A DNA stretch of 64,000 bases from Macrosoma leucophasiata (GCA_036365455.1 JAWQUS010000032.1:13400001-13464000), one strand, 5' to 3'. Shown: positions 52,304 through 62,424, numbered from the stretch's first letter. Notes: a model not told the origin generated them from the letters alone. Numbers and translations: made by a program.

Positions 52304-52401
52304 GACGGAGCTCGCGGGCGTAGGCACCACCGCATTACCTAATATACTTGCCGCTAAATGGTAGTGTTCAGCACTATCGTGTTCCGGTCAGGTGGTAATG
52401 T
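52028..52401 (+). repeat. SINE family A, copy 11, split by another SINE A
   Basis: GGTAGAGCTGCAGTGAC (to 52049) and GGAGCTCGCGGGCGTAGG (from 52307) are consecutive in copy 3. Here a second SINE A separates them. The copy ends at GTGGTAATGTA, where a LINE fragment begins. Confidence 0.8.
52050..52300 (+). mobile_element. SINE family A, copy 10, with 38-nt poly(A), inserted in copy 11
   Basis: 5'-truncated at TTGCCGCTAAATGG. It ends in a 38-A run (52264-52301, the last A shared with the TSD), and is flanked by AGTGAC (52044-52049, 52301-52306). A long uninterrupted poly(A) suggests a young insertion. Confidence 0.88.
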
Positions 52402-53710
52402 ATAATAATAATATATCAGCCAATAAGCCTGATATAGTGGTGATAGATCGCTCGGAGCGCCGCGTAATGATGATCGACATCACCGTCCCGCATGATGAGA
52501 ATCTCGTGAAAGCCGAAAAAGACAAGGAAATAAAATATCTTGATCTGGCTCACGAGGTTGTCGCCATGTGGGATGTGGATTCGGCCATCATTGTGCCGAT
52601 AGTCGTATCGGTGAACGGGCTGATAGCGAAGAGCCTCGACCAACATCTCAAGAGGCTCTCGCTAGGTGGATGGATCAAGGGTCTGATACAGAAAGCAGTA
52701 CTCCTCGGCACGGCACGCATAGTGAGGAGGTTCCTGTCTCTGTGTCCCTAACCACCGGCAGCTTGGACCCTGCTCTCGCTGCCGGCGGCACACTATTTTT
52801 TAATTTTTTATATATATATTTGTTTTTTTTTTTTATATACATATATATGTAAAAAATTATAAAATAAGTTGAATCAATAAATAAGTGGAATAATATTAAT
52901 ATGCATAATTAATAAATGAGTGATATAATAATAATAAAGGCAGAGCAGCTTGTGGCGAGCTGTTGGTGAGTAGCGACACCACCCCCTACCATCATCTCGA
53001 GTTCCTCCGAGAGAACTGGGCTCCGCCTCGTCCGCCACACAGAGGTACGGCCGGACAGAGCATCAGGTCTCTCACCTCTGGCTTGTCTTCATTGGCCGGT
53101 CAGAGTGGGGCGCTAGAGGTATGGCATTTGCAGAAATTTAGATAATAGGCTGTTGTCTAAATTTCTGTAAGAGCCATACACTCAGGGGTGGAAGTGTCTA
53201 AAGGCATAATAGCGGGGAAGCCCGCTCCGAGCTCGAGATTACTCGCTCGTGATGGTGAAACCGGGGCCACACCTCTCGACACCCCCAGCCTCTCTCAACA
53301 GTGTTGCCCCCCGTCGACCATCGGGTTGGCTGTTTGGGGGGCCCACCAAGGAGAGGCAAGTCACCACCTGCCTAAAGTAGGATTCGATAATGTGAGATGT
53401 TGAATATGGGCAGGTGCCGGATCTCACTCCATAGGCCCAGCCAGCTAGTCCCCCCAGTTCACCCACATAGCCCAAAGTTTGGCGAATCACATATCATTAC
53501 AATAGTCCCATTATATTCTGCGGGGTCTGTCTGTGTCTGTATTAACAATTGATGCAGCCAGAGAGAGGTCCCGCCGAATATAACCCATTACAAAGTAGAT
53601 CAAAATTCTCGAAAGGGCCTCTACGTGTTGGACCCCCCATGTCCCCGCGCAAGCCTGACAAAGGGGTTCAAATTGGACCCCGTGCTGACGAGAAAAATAA
53701 TAATAATAAA
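52402..53710 (+). mobile_element. 5'-truncated LINE fragment, possibly R4/Dong-like
   Basis: Bounded on the left by TAATAATAAT in SINE sequence and on the right by (AAT)n at 53691-53707. It carries the C-terminal coding end (52408-52751) and a long GC-rich 3' part (52950-53690). TAA-repeat targets are described for Dong elements of silkworm (from memory). The exact family is not settled. Confidence 0.5.
52408..52751 (+). pseudogene. LINE C-terminal domain, possible restriction-like endonuclease
   Basis: About 110 codons are open, containing NKPDIVVIDRSERRVMMIDI, then TVPHDENL, KYLDLAHEVVAMWDV, SAIIVPIVVSVNGLI and ARIVRRFLSLCP. PD followed by D.(T/V) and a KY..L block resembles the PD-(D/E)xK nuclease domain at the C-terminus of R2/R4-type LINEs. 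Upstream RT is absent, so this is a dead fragment unless host sequence supplies a start. Confidence 0.55.
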
Positions 53711-53898
53711 GCCTTTATTAATTCCATAAATAAGATAGTACAATAGTTTATCAAATTAGATATTTTAAGTCCATTCATATCATAAAATTGCCTACATTGA
53801 ATCAATAATATTTATAAATTATAAATTAAGTGAAAAATAAACATGCATAATAGAAAATTATAGTGATATTATCCGATTGAATTGAAATTTATATTGAA
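53711..53898. other. AT-rich LINE-tail-like sequence
   Basis: AAGCCTTTATTAATTCC after (AAT)n is a common lepidopteran LINE end (from memory). No frame. Confidence 0.35.
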
Positions 53899-54090
53899 CT
53901 AGCTGTCCCGGCAAACTTCGTATCGCCCTATAAAATTAAAAAAAAAAATGTCCAAAAATGTTATGAAAAATAGATGTTGGCCGATTCTCAGACCTCCTGA
54001 ATATGCATGCAAAATTTGGTTAAAATCGGTCCAGCCGTTTCGGAGGAGTTCAAGTTCGAACACCGTGACACGAGAATTTTATATATTAGA
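53899..54090 (-). mobile_element. Non-autonomous Helitron-like element
   Basis: The minus strand starts TCTAATATATAAAATTCTCG and ends GTTTGCCGGGACAGCTAG, between A and T. The interior includes CCGAAACGGCTGGACCGATT, a widespread insect repeat text. Confidence 0.6.
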
Positions 54091-54193
54091 TTGTAATTTT
54101 TTTTTTTTTTATTATTGTACTATTATCGTATTATGGACCTCTCATCGTGTGAAGGCCTCCTCCATTTTACTCCATATCTTTCGGTTTTTGCCT

Positions 54194-54327
54194 GGTGGTA
54201 ATGTATGGCCCTGTAATTTACGGCATAACACCTTAGGCTTCAGGAGGGGTAACGCAACTGCATTTTGACCTGTCATTACAAACATCAATGTGCATGCTTG
54301 TTTGCCACTTCCATTACATAAAAAAAG
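54194..54327 (+). repeat. SINE family A, copy 12, internally deleted
   Basis: GGTGGTAATGTATGGCCCTG, then GCGCAACTGCATTTTGACC-like text and CTTCCATTACATAAAAAA, with several internal gaps. Confidence 0.75.
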
Positions 54328-54490
54328 CGAGACCAACTTAAGTCGAACATATTATTTTAATTTTAATGTAGGTATACAGCTATAGGAAACTTAAACTTAA
54401 ATTGCTCATATCTCTGTGGATACAAGAAGGAGAGGAACAAATTAAAGTAGCATATCACATTCCGGCTCGGGGGTTATCAAAGATAAAGAT
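54328..54490 (+). repeat. Dispersed repeat R6, copy 3, 3' part
   Basis: GAGACCAACTTAAGTCGAAC, AAATTGCTCATATCTCTG and GGAGAGGAACAAATTAAAG match copy 2 and lack its MITE. Confidence 0.7.
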
Positions 54491-54876
54491 ATAGTATCCT
54501 TTTTCTTTGGTTACCCTTGCCCAGTGATGTTAATAGGCTCAATACTTGTTACATGTGCATGTGTAAATCTAACCGGCAAATCGTAAGTTTTTGCACGTAT
54601 TTTTGAATGCACGCATTTACCACTTCTTAAACCTTCGGAGTATATAGGCGTCAACCAATTTCTGTGATAATAAAGAAAAACTTGTTTCAATTCTATTCAA
54701 AACACAAGACCAACAATATTCATCCTAATCATTTTATTTCAAAGGAGAATGATACTGTTTTACACTTTTCTACGCCCAGGTATTAACACTGTACAAATTA
54801 TGTAATTTTCAAATAACTTTAACATAAATAGATAATTTGAAATTCGGGTTGTTTTTTAAATTGCCAGTAATTGAAG
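54491..54876. other. Spacer, nothing recognised
   Basis: No repeat partner or frame. Confidence 0.3.
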
Positions 54877-55598
54877 TATACAGGGTTAATTTAAATTAGC
54901 GCATAACCTCCTGCAGGCAGCTTCTCTAGATCAATCCCAACAACATTTGTTCTACGTGTTTTTACAAATCTTGACAAATAACCCCCCAAAAAAAAAAAAA
55001 AAATTATATCAAAAGTTCAAAGGATTTTTTTTCAATTTTTTTCTTTCCATTTTTCTTTAAATAAAATATATTTCACAAGCATGTGTTAATGCGAAATAAT
55101 ATAAAACATTTATTAAGGGTAAAAGCGACTTCTTTACGATATTCAATAAACTGCAAAGTCTATTATATCGGTTGCCTAACTAGCACACTAGATGGCGCTG
55201 CTGCTGCTAAGATTTGACAAATCGGGCAGGACTTCAGTAGCTCAATTGGAAGAGCGGCTGGACTAGATTCCCAGTAGGCCGCGAGTTCGAGTCTCGCCTG
55301 AAGTCAAATTTTTCTTTCCATTTTTCTTTAAATAAAATATATTTCACAAGCATGTGTTAATGCGAAATAATATAAAACAAGTTCAAAGGAGCTTAGCCGC
55401 CGCTGCGTCACCCCGCAATCCCGCTCCCCGCTGTACGTGGCGATTAAATGCCAATTTACAGGCAAAAAAAAATTTTGAATGGGAAAATTAAAATTTTGAT
55501 AACTATGAATTTTAAAAAGTTCTAGAGCAAATGTTGTTGGGATTGATGTAGAGGCTGCCTGTAAGAGATTATGCGCTAATTACAAATAACCCTGTATA
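54877..55598. mobile_element. MITE family M5 with about 75-bp TIRs, carrying T1 sequence
   Basis: TACAGGGTTA, TTAGCGCATAA and ATCAATCCCAACAACATTTG are inverted between 54879-54960 and 55520-55596. TA flanks both sides (54877-54878, 55597-55598), as in Tc1/mariner-type MITEs. The interior holds a T1 tail and a complete T1 element. Confidence 0.7.
55036..55380 (+). repeat. T1 element with duplicated tail and a well-folded tRNA-like core
   Basis: The tail sequence stands at 55036-55108 and again at 55308-55378. Between them come CTGCAAAGTCTATTATATCG, GATGGCGCTGCTGCTGC, then a tRNA-like core (about 55230-55305). The core has an 8-bp acceptor pairing, D-arm GCTC/GAGC and T-arm GCGAG/CTCGC with loop TTCGAGT. 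Anticodon-arm spacing is irregular and other copies are clearly decayed, so I treat it as a repeat rather than a tRNA gene. Confidence 0.65.
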
Positions 55599-55636
55599 TG
55601 ATGAAGCAAAAGTTGGGTTAGATTGCTAATTGTTAT

Positions 55637-55925
55637 GGTCCAAGAGCTAGTGAACCCTTCGAGTATCGGAACGCCTGTAAGCCTAAAAGCCCTAATATAA
55701 ACCTAGCCCTAAACTAAATAAGTAATCCCTTTTTGTAGGGATTAGTTATTATATAATGAGTACGATAACCATCGCCTGGCAAAGATTCAGCCCGACACGT
55801 CATCAGGATTTCTGATGAGAAAAGTTACTAAGGCTAGAAATTTTTGTAGGAATTAATCAATCATTCCTACAAACATTTTCTTGCCTTACAGGGCCAACGG
55901 TACTCGGAGGGTTCAGTATCTCTCC
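55637..55925. mobile_element. MITE family M2, copy 2
   Basis: Left GTCCAAGAGCTAG, interior CCATCGCCTGGCAAAG, right GGGCCAACGGTACTCGGAGG and TCAGTATCTCTC match 20141-20505. Confidence 0.65.
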
Positions 55926-55999
55926 TACTATTATAAAATGTACTGTGTGATGGGTTAACCAGTAACAATTTTGCGGGCCCAAATTTGCCCGTCTCCTTT

Positions 56000-56140
56000 G
56001 TGTATCGGTGCTCGAGCTCGGAGTCTGTAGCGAAACTACTCCGGTGGCAGACAAAACTTATGATCCATTTGTATGCGCAATGGACCTAATATTAAGGAAA
56101 ATTGCCTACAGGCGTTCATTTACAGCGGTGTCTTAAAAAC
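56000..56140 (+). repeat. Dispersed repeat R6, copy 4, fragment
   Basis: GCTCGAGCTCGGAGTCTGTAG, ACTACTCCGGTGGCAGA and CCATTTGTATGCGCAATG align with 50395-50470. Confidence 0.65.
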
Positions 56141-56202
56141 GACATTCTCGTGAATATCATTGGGCATCATACTCATATAATATCTGAATAGTGTTTTCTT
56201 TT

Positions 56203-56495
56203 TGGGTAATGAAGGTGGCAAACCAGCATGCAGTTCACATAGATGTTAAGTGATGACTGCAGACTATAGACACTTACACTAAGACCAGAGTTCACAAAGC
56301 AGATGCGTGATGCAGATGCGTTACCACTCATGACGCCTAAGATGTTATATCTCTGTGCTGGAAATTACAGAGCCGTATGGTACCATCTAACTGGAACACG
56401 ATAGTGCTGAACAGTACCATTTAGTGGTAGATTAATTAGGTAATACGGTGGGCCTACGCCAGCGCGATCCGTCACCGGTGCTCTACTACTAGTAA
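56203..56495 (-). repeat. SINE family A, copy 13
   Basis: Nearly full length on the minus strand, from GGTGGCAAACCAGCATGCAG to GATCCGTCACCGGTGCTC. An internal direct repeat GCAGATGCGTGAT/GCAGATGCGTTAC is private to this copy. Confidence 0.8.
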
Positions 56496-56679
56496 AATAA
56501 ATATCTTCTAACGTTTCACTGTCCGATATAGTTATTCCTGGCATCTTTTCTTCAAATTGGACGATATTCAAGATATTAATTAACTTATGATTATTTATCT
56601 AACTCTACATACCCGTTCGGAGAATATAAGGTGATATAAGCGTGAAACGTCTATAAACTTCAAGGGCCACCACCATCCA

Positions 56680-56745
56680 GGTTAGTCCAGCGGTGTGAGA
56701 TGACCGTTTGATTCGAAGGCTCGCGGGTTCGATCCCTGCATATAT
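56680..56745 (+). repeat. SINE family T2 head fragment
   Basis: GGTTAGTCCAGCGGTGTGAG followed by GCGGGTTCGATCCCTGC, matching the 24010 copy head. The body is missing. Confidence 0.55.
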
Positions 56746-57509
56746 AACATATTACAATTTTATTTTTTAAGATAAACGGAGAGTTAGTTTTAGAGCAGTC
56801 ATAATATAAACTTAATTAGCTACCTTGACCTTTGTAAGGGTCGTTTGTTTGTAATGGTGGTATCGCCCCAGAACTAATCAGCAGATAGGCATATAAGATA
56901 CAAAGTGAAGTTAGCAGGGAAAGTTATACGAGTATACAAAATGTCCCTATAAACCGACAACCGTAGGCAATTTCCAACAACTAGACTTCGTATTACATTG
57001 TGTATGCAAATGGTACGTAAGTTTCCACCAGTAGAGTAGTTCAAGTTGTGTACAAACTGCGAGAGAAGCGTTAGGTGCCTGGAGTAAACAATGTTACGCG
57101 ACAATGCTCATAATGGCAGGCTGAAATTTTATAGTCCCCATTGACGATCAGTTTTTCATAAATAAAACTTTGGTCATAAAACTGTGGCGTCACTCCAAAT
57201 CATAGAGGTGGTTTGCCCGGGGTAGATCGATTTGTCAATACTATTATACAGTGCTCATCAAGAAATAATGCATATCGAACCTATGAAAGTGAGAATCGGC
57301 TAGTTTCGGCTTTATAGAGTGTTATCTCTGCCGCACACTGCCTACGTAAGCATCCGTAGTCAAATTGGTATTGGTCAAAACTTGATCAAAATGGTCGACA
57401 AACGTCAAAATATAGGTCAGGTGCGAAAGAGATAACGCTCTACAGACCCGAAATACGCCGAAGACTTCTTCCTAAAGTCGATGTGCAATATTTCTTGTAG
57501 GGTACTGTG
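56746..57509. other. Spacer, nothing recognised
   Basis: No repeat partner or credible frame. Confidence 0.3.
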
Positions 57510-57640
57510 TTCTGTATCTTCACGCCATGTCCTTTACGCGGTAGGCAGAGAGTGTGGAGCGCCAGATATTCCGGTCAGATATGACACACCTCCCTTGCAT
57601 CTTCTAGATACATCATTCTCTTCATGCATGCAGTATTGAA
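57510..57640. repeat. Dispersed repeat R3, copy 3, left part
   Basis: ATCTTCACGCCATGTCC, GGTAGGCAGAGAGTGTGGAG and CATCATTCTCTTCATGCATG. It stops before the CCTAAGACTTTTGA part. Confidence 0.65.
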
Positions 57641-58090
57641 TTCCCAACTTAACATAATTATAATTAGCTATTGTGTTCATCTCAATAATATAAGACGTAT
57701 ACGACTAAATAATATAATTTGGAGAGTAGTAATGGATTAATATGCATTCGCATTAATTGATAGCATGCTAATACTGTGTTAGCATTTCGCAAATTAAATT
57801 TGTGTTGTGTAATTCTGTAAAATGTGAAACGATAATTCGCAATAATTTTGCTATTATCTTCGATTTGTTAGCATTTAGGATCGTATATTGAATTAATGCG
57901 TGAGATTTTTGAATAATAATAAAATTATTAGTGTGGCACCCTTTAACATTAATTTATTTGCATATTAACAGAAATCATAGACTTCATTAGGTATGAATTA
58001 TTGCCTTATTAGCAAATTTGCATAGCAATAGCAATTAGCATACCAAGACTCACGAATTCACATGCTTATGAAATTCGCTACTGGAAAGTA
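57641..58090. other. AT-rich spacer
   Basis: Contains many GCATT/AATGC and TTAGCAT short repeats, no larger structure resolved. Confidence 0.3.
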
Positions 58091-58410
58091 CTAGCGGCCC
58101 GGTACGTTCTTCGCTACGTATAAAGTTAAATATTTTAAAAAAATAATTGTAACATCTGTTGACCGTCAATACAAAAAAAAAGTTTCAATTTGACAGCAAA
58201 TCCCCATATACAAAATGATCCGCAATTTATTGAATTTGTAACAAAAAAAGTGATAAATTAAGAACCGCTCTACCGATTTTGTGCAAACTTCACATATACC
58301 ATCTAATAAATAGTCCAAACAAATCCTAAACATTTGGTTTGGATAGGTGAGGCCTTTCTTGAGTTATAAAATTACAACGAAAAGTGGCATTGATTTTTAT
58401 ACATATAGAT
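58091..58410 (-). mobile_element. Non-autonomous Helitron-like element
   Basis: The minus strand starts TCTATATGTATAAAAATCAA and ends ACCGGGCCGCTAG, between A and T. The start matches 32896. Confidence 0.65.
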
Positions 58411-58685
58411 TGCATAGTCAGTAAATTTCTCTCGCGAACACGATTAAGCGCTTCAATTTATTTCTTACGGGTTTTCAGGGCGCCCAATTTACTTTACCTA
58501 GTTTGGAGTCTGTTAGCTAATTCTGTGCTTAATTTAAACACGCCTTAACATTTTAGTTCAAAGCCTTTCATATGTAATATGTACTAATTTGCTTGCTATA
58601 AATGATTGATTGATTGAAAATCATACAAACTGATCATAACGTTTAACTATCACAGAGACATATTAATAACAACTAAGGTCACGGG

Positions 58686-58806
58686 GGTGGCGACGCATCT
58701 ACATTTTGACCTCTGGTCTTTGTGTAAATGTCTTCTACAGGCTGCAGTTATCACTTAACGTCAATGTGAACTGCATTCTTGTTTGTAACCTTCTTTACAT
58801 AAAAAA
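58686..58806 (+). repeat. SINE family A, copy 14, 3' half
   Basis: GGCGACGCATCTACATTTTG, GGCTGCAGTTATCACTTAAC and TTTACATAAAAAA. Followed directly by a Helitron-like 5' end remnant (CTGTGACACGAGAATTTTAT). Confidence 0.75.
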
Positions 58807-58863
58807 GCCGATTCGGAGGTGTATTGTTACAAACACTGTGACACGAGAATTTTATATCGATAT

Positions 58864-59181
58864 ACAATGTGTCCTAGGGATAAGTGACCACCTGGCGTTT
58901 TTCGAATATTTGTACAAAATTAAGGATAATTACTCATATATGTATGGGACTTACCGGCTTTGGTTTTTTTTTTAATGTTTTTTTTTTTTAATTTGTTAGT
59001 AAATACGCGTGACGTGCCTCAGTTTATTTTACGATATTTCCTAAGTTTTTAAATCTTTTTTTCTTTCATTTTTTTTTATAAACTAGTTGTCATCATAGTT
59101 TGTCAATAATATCATTATCCATAATTTTGTACTAATATTCGAAATACGCCGGGAGGTCACTTATCCCTGGGACACATTGTC
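58864..59181. mobile_element. MITE family M6 with about 67-bp TIRs
   Basis: ACAATGTGTCC(T/C)AGGGATAA continues into GTGACC, GGCGT, TTTCGAATATT and GTACAAAATTA on both arms (58864-58930 and 59113-59181, inverted). The interior is AT-rich. The TSD is unclear. Confidence 0.75.
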
Positions 59182-59765
59182 TAAGATTATTTGTAGCTGT
59201 TAAAGGATTAATGATACGACAAAACCAACATGAAAAAATTTCAATAAGATACGAAGTAGATTTTATAGAATACGGAATTAAACATTTGACACGACTTGGC
59301 GTGTGTTAGCCCCTTAACCTTAAACGCCTAAAGAATACGCAATGCATACAAGATTTTTTTGTAACCGGCACCCAATACTCGTGCCAGGATCTCCGGTTAT
59401 CCGGTTATCCGGTAATCCACGCTTACTTATGGATCAACGTTGGAAAAATGGAAATAAATTCACTCCCTGCTTTTAGGCTGATCCCACTCGCACCGTATTT
59501 TGTTACCGTGATTTTTTATTGAATATACTAAAATTTAAAATAGGTAAGCCTAGTATTACGGTGACAAAATATAGAACCCAATTCCTCGAAGGGCTAGACA
59601 GGGATAGGCTAGGAGGCACGTTTTATTCCATGTAATATAGGTAGCAAGGCTTTTATACATATTCGTGAAGGTACGTTGTAATTAACTTTCATCGTAAAGC
59701 TTGGGAATTAGTTGTTAAATCAAATTTTGAACTAGTTTTTTTGAACCAGAAGTCCCGCCAATGGA
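59182..59765. other. Spacer, nothing recognised
   Basis: A small direct repeat CCGGTTATCCGGTTATCCGG at about 59391. Otherwise nothing. Confidence 0.3.
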
Positions 59766-60470
59766 TTGGCTACTTTTATTGTAGAAATTAAATTTGCGGA
59801 TTTTCTCGCGTATACAACACTGGAAAGCGACCATGACGTCGGGTATAAGAAGAAGTTTGGAAGTGTCGCGAGAAAATTCGCAAATGAGATGTTGCAAAAA
59901 TGTATGGACCTCCGGCCATGTATTGTACACAATATCATTAACAGGCATAATCAATATAAAACGTTTTTTTTCTTGCACTCTCACTTATTTAGCTTTGTTT
60001 CCAGTAACAAAATATTATTTGCAGTTAGAATTGCAACTCAAAACCAACATGGCTAGGCGGGCAATGTCATTTTGACATTTTCATTTTTTAAATTGTTTTT
60101 ATGATGATATAGTACTTGGAGAAAAAAGTAATATTTTCTAAATACTGTCGAAATCGATTTCATGTGTTAATACTATTCGATTTCCAATTTAAAAATAATC
60201 TTCGGAACTTCTTTAAATTGATCGATTCGATACATAATTTTTTTTTATAATATGTTGTGCACTAGTAAGGTACAGTAATAATTAGTTTTGTTTATCTACA
60301 ATAGGTACTGTCAATCCCAAGCGTCGACTGTATCGCCGCCGTGTTGAACATGGTTGAAAATGATAAAATCGTTTGAATTAAATGTGGTGGTAACTCTGAA
60401 ATACTCGTATATTCTTGATTAAATTAATTATATTTTTTTCGGATTTTTCTTTAATTTACCCATTTTTTTG
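59766..60470 (+). repeat. Dispersed repeat R5, copy 2, with an inverted pair at its left
   Basis: 59885-60470 aligns in order with 34050-34660. Just left, TTTGCGGATTTTCTCGCG (about 59791) and CGCGAGAAAATTCGCAAAT (about 59868) form an inverted pair around 60 bp. Two overlapping 90-codon frames cross it without any known motif. Confidence 0.7.
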
Positions 60471-60639
60471 AGGACATGTACGAACCGGGGCTCAGCTCGC
60501 AACATCTCCTTTAATTTCTAAAATGTATGAAACTCGCAAAAACCTGCGAAAACGTTATGGCTACTTTTATTTATGAATTATATTAAACTAGCTGTGCCCA
60601 CGACTTCGTCAGCATAGTAATACATATATGTTTTTTTGT

Positions 60640-61522
60640 ACCTAATGGAAGTGGTAAACAAACATGCAGTTCACATTGATATTAACCCTAGAAGCCTAAT
60701 CTACGCCTGCGAGGCGTACACGCATTCGATTATCGTTTGTCTCTTTCTAACGGTTGAAGCTAGCGTGTCGTGCTCTTTTGTTACCTCTAGGAGCTTAGAG
60801 GACCGTGCTCGTATCGTTAAGGTAAGTCCTGCCATTTTTGATTTATTGAAGTGTTGCACGCCTGTGAGACGTATGTTTAGGCTTTGTGTAACTTTTAACT
60901 AAGATACTATACTGCTCCTAAAGTTAAGCTAGTCTTTCCAAGTCTGATTAATAGTAATGTTTGCTCTATGAATAAATAATTAGCGTAAAAAAAAATATAT
61001 TCTAAAAAAAATACACAATGTTTTAGTTGAATTTCAAGAAGTTAATTATTTTTGTTTAAATTTATGCATATTGTTTTTTTGGTTGTAATAAATAACTGTG
61101 ATTATAGTTATAATTAATAACAGTGTCGTTTTATTTTTAGTTTATATTCCAAATTCAAATTTCTGCTTAATAATAAAAATAATAATTAATTGATAAACCT
61201 AAAATAGGGGTTTTTATACGTGTACGCCTCTGAGACGTATATTAAGGCTTTGTTTACGTCCGTAATAGATTAGGCTTCTAGGGATAAGTGATGACTGCAA
61301 CCTATAGATACTTACACAAACACCAAGGTCAAAATGCAGATGCGTTACCACTCCTGAGGCTTAAGGTGTTATACCTCTGTGCTGGAAATTACAGGGCCGT
61401 ACATTACCACCTGACTGGAACACGATAGTGCTGAACACTACCATTTAGCGGCAAGTATATTAAGTAATTCGGTGGTGCCTACGCCCACGAGCTCCGTCAC
61501 TGGAGCTTTACCACCAGTGAAA
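60640..61522 (-). repeat. SINE family A, copy 15, split by a piggyBac-type MITE
   Basis: 60640-60681 holds the 3' end (AAGTGGTAAACAAACATGCAG). 61288-61522 holds the rest up to the head GAGCTCCGTCACTGGAGC. Other copies read TTAAGTGATG at the break. Confidence 0.88.
60682..61287. mobile_element. piggyBac-type MITE
   Basis: 598 bp (60686-61283) with 18-bp perfect TIRs CCCTAGAAGCCTAATCTA. It sits at TTAA on the left (60682-60685) and ATAA on the right (61284-61287), where uninterrupted SINE copies have a single TTAA. The CCCTAGAA start is the piggyBac signature. Direct subterminal repeats ACGCCT(G/C)TGAGACGTAT occur inside. No transposase. Confidence 0.92.
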
Positions 61523-61592
61523 ATATATTATATAATATATTGAACAATAATTTTGTTAAAATCTACGCGAACGAAGTCGCGGGCACAGCTAG

Positions 61593-62420
61593 TTATCAAT
61601 AAACATCCAGCTATTTCATTGGAAACATTTCAGTTTCAGACTACTTTGTAAAATATCTGAAAAGCAGCAGTTTAGATAAAGTTATATGTTGTTTCCTATT
61701 CATAAGTTGTGTTCGTATCTCGTTTGCGAGCGCCGCTTCAGTTTTGTATCCAACTTGAATACGTAGCTCGGGTCTATGCAGTTGGATAATCCAAACTTTA
61801 GCTAGATCGTTATACATTTTGTTTCATTTTTAGGGTGCCGTACCTGGAAAGGAAAATTTGAAACCTTTTAAGTTTACTCATTTGTTTGTTTGTCTGTCTT
61901 ATGCCAAGTTATTATACACTATTAATACTATAACGTTTGTAATAATATTGCAGGTATTTTTTATTCCGTTCAAATACAATAACAAATACTTTCCCAGACG
62001 TTGAACAAATGAGCGCTGTCAGGCATTCAATAAAATATGTAGTGAAAACAAACTAATTTACTAAAATTCTGTAACATCTCAATAAAATTTTCAGCTCTTA
62101 GAAGCAGAAACCCAGTTATTCTCAAGTATACGGGCAATTCAATTGCAGATTTACAAAGGACAATCTTATGCCATTTGGCGGATTTCTAATAGAACATAAC
62201 ACAAGAAAATTCCTCGACAAAGTTCTGATGTTACTTTCGTTGGCGACAGTCAGTCCCCTGTTCTTACGTTGAGCATAACATTCGGCGCCTGACAGCTGTC
62301 GACAGCGTATTGTCGTAAATCAACGATGACGTGTATCGTGGTAAAACTTTTATATAGTTGACACGATTGCCATGCGAGAAGAATATGTATGATCTACGTG
62401 ATCCGTGAAAAGTTCTGAAA
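61593..62420. other. Spacer
   Basis: A scrap of the GGG(T)(T/G)CCGTA element is at 61828-61905. Otherwise nothing recognised. Confidence 0.35.
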
Positions 62421-62424
62421 CCTC

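Larger units (their letters stand above)
60588..61592. repeat. Opposed Helitron-like 3' ends enclosing a SINE
   Basis: CTAGCTGTGCCCACGACTTC at the left and GAAGTCGCGGGCACAGCTAG at the right are inverted, with flanking A on the left and T on the right. The SINE A and piggyBac-type MITE lie between. No TC-type 5' end was found. Confidence 0.6.

Noticed and set aside
55230..55305. Functional tRNA gene
   Set aside because: The core folds, but anticodon-arm spacing is irregular and the same core recurs, decayed, within a repeat family (40175, 5825, 666). No terminator-type short T run is placed as expected.
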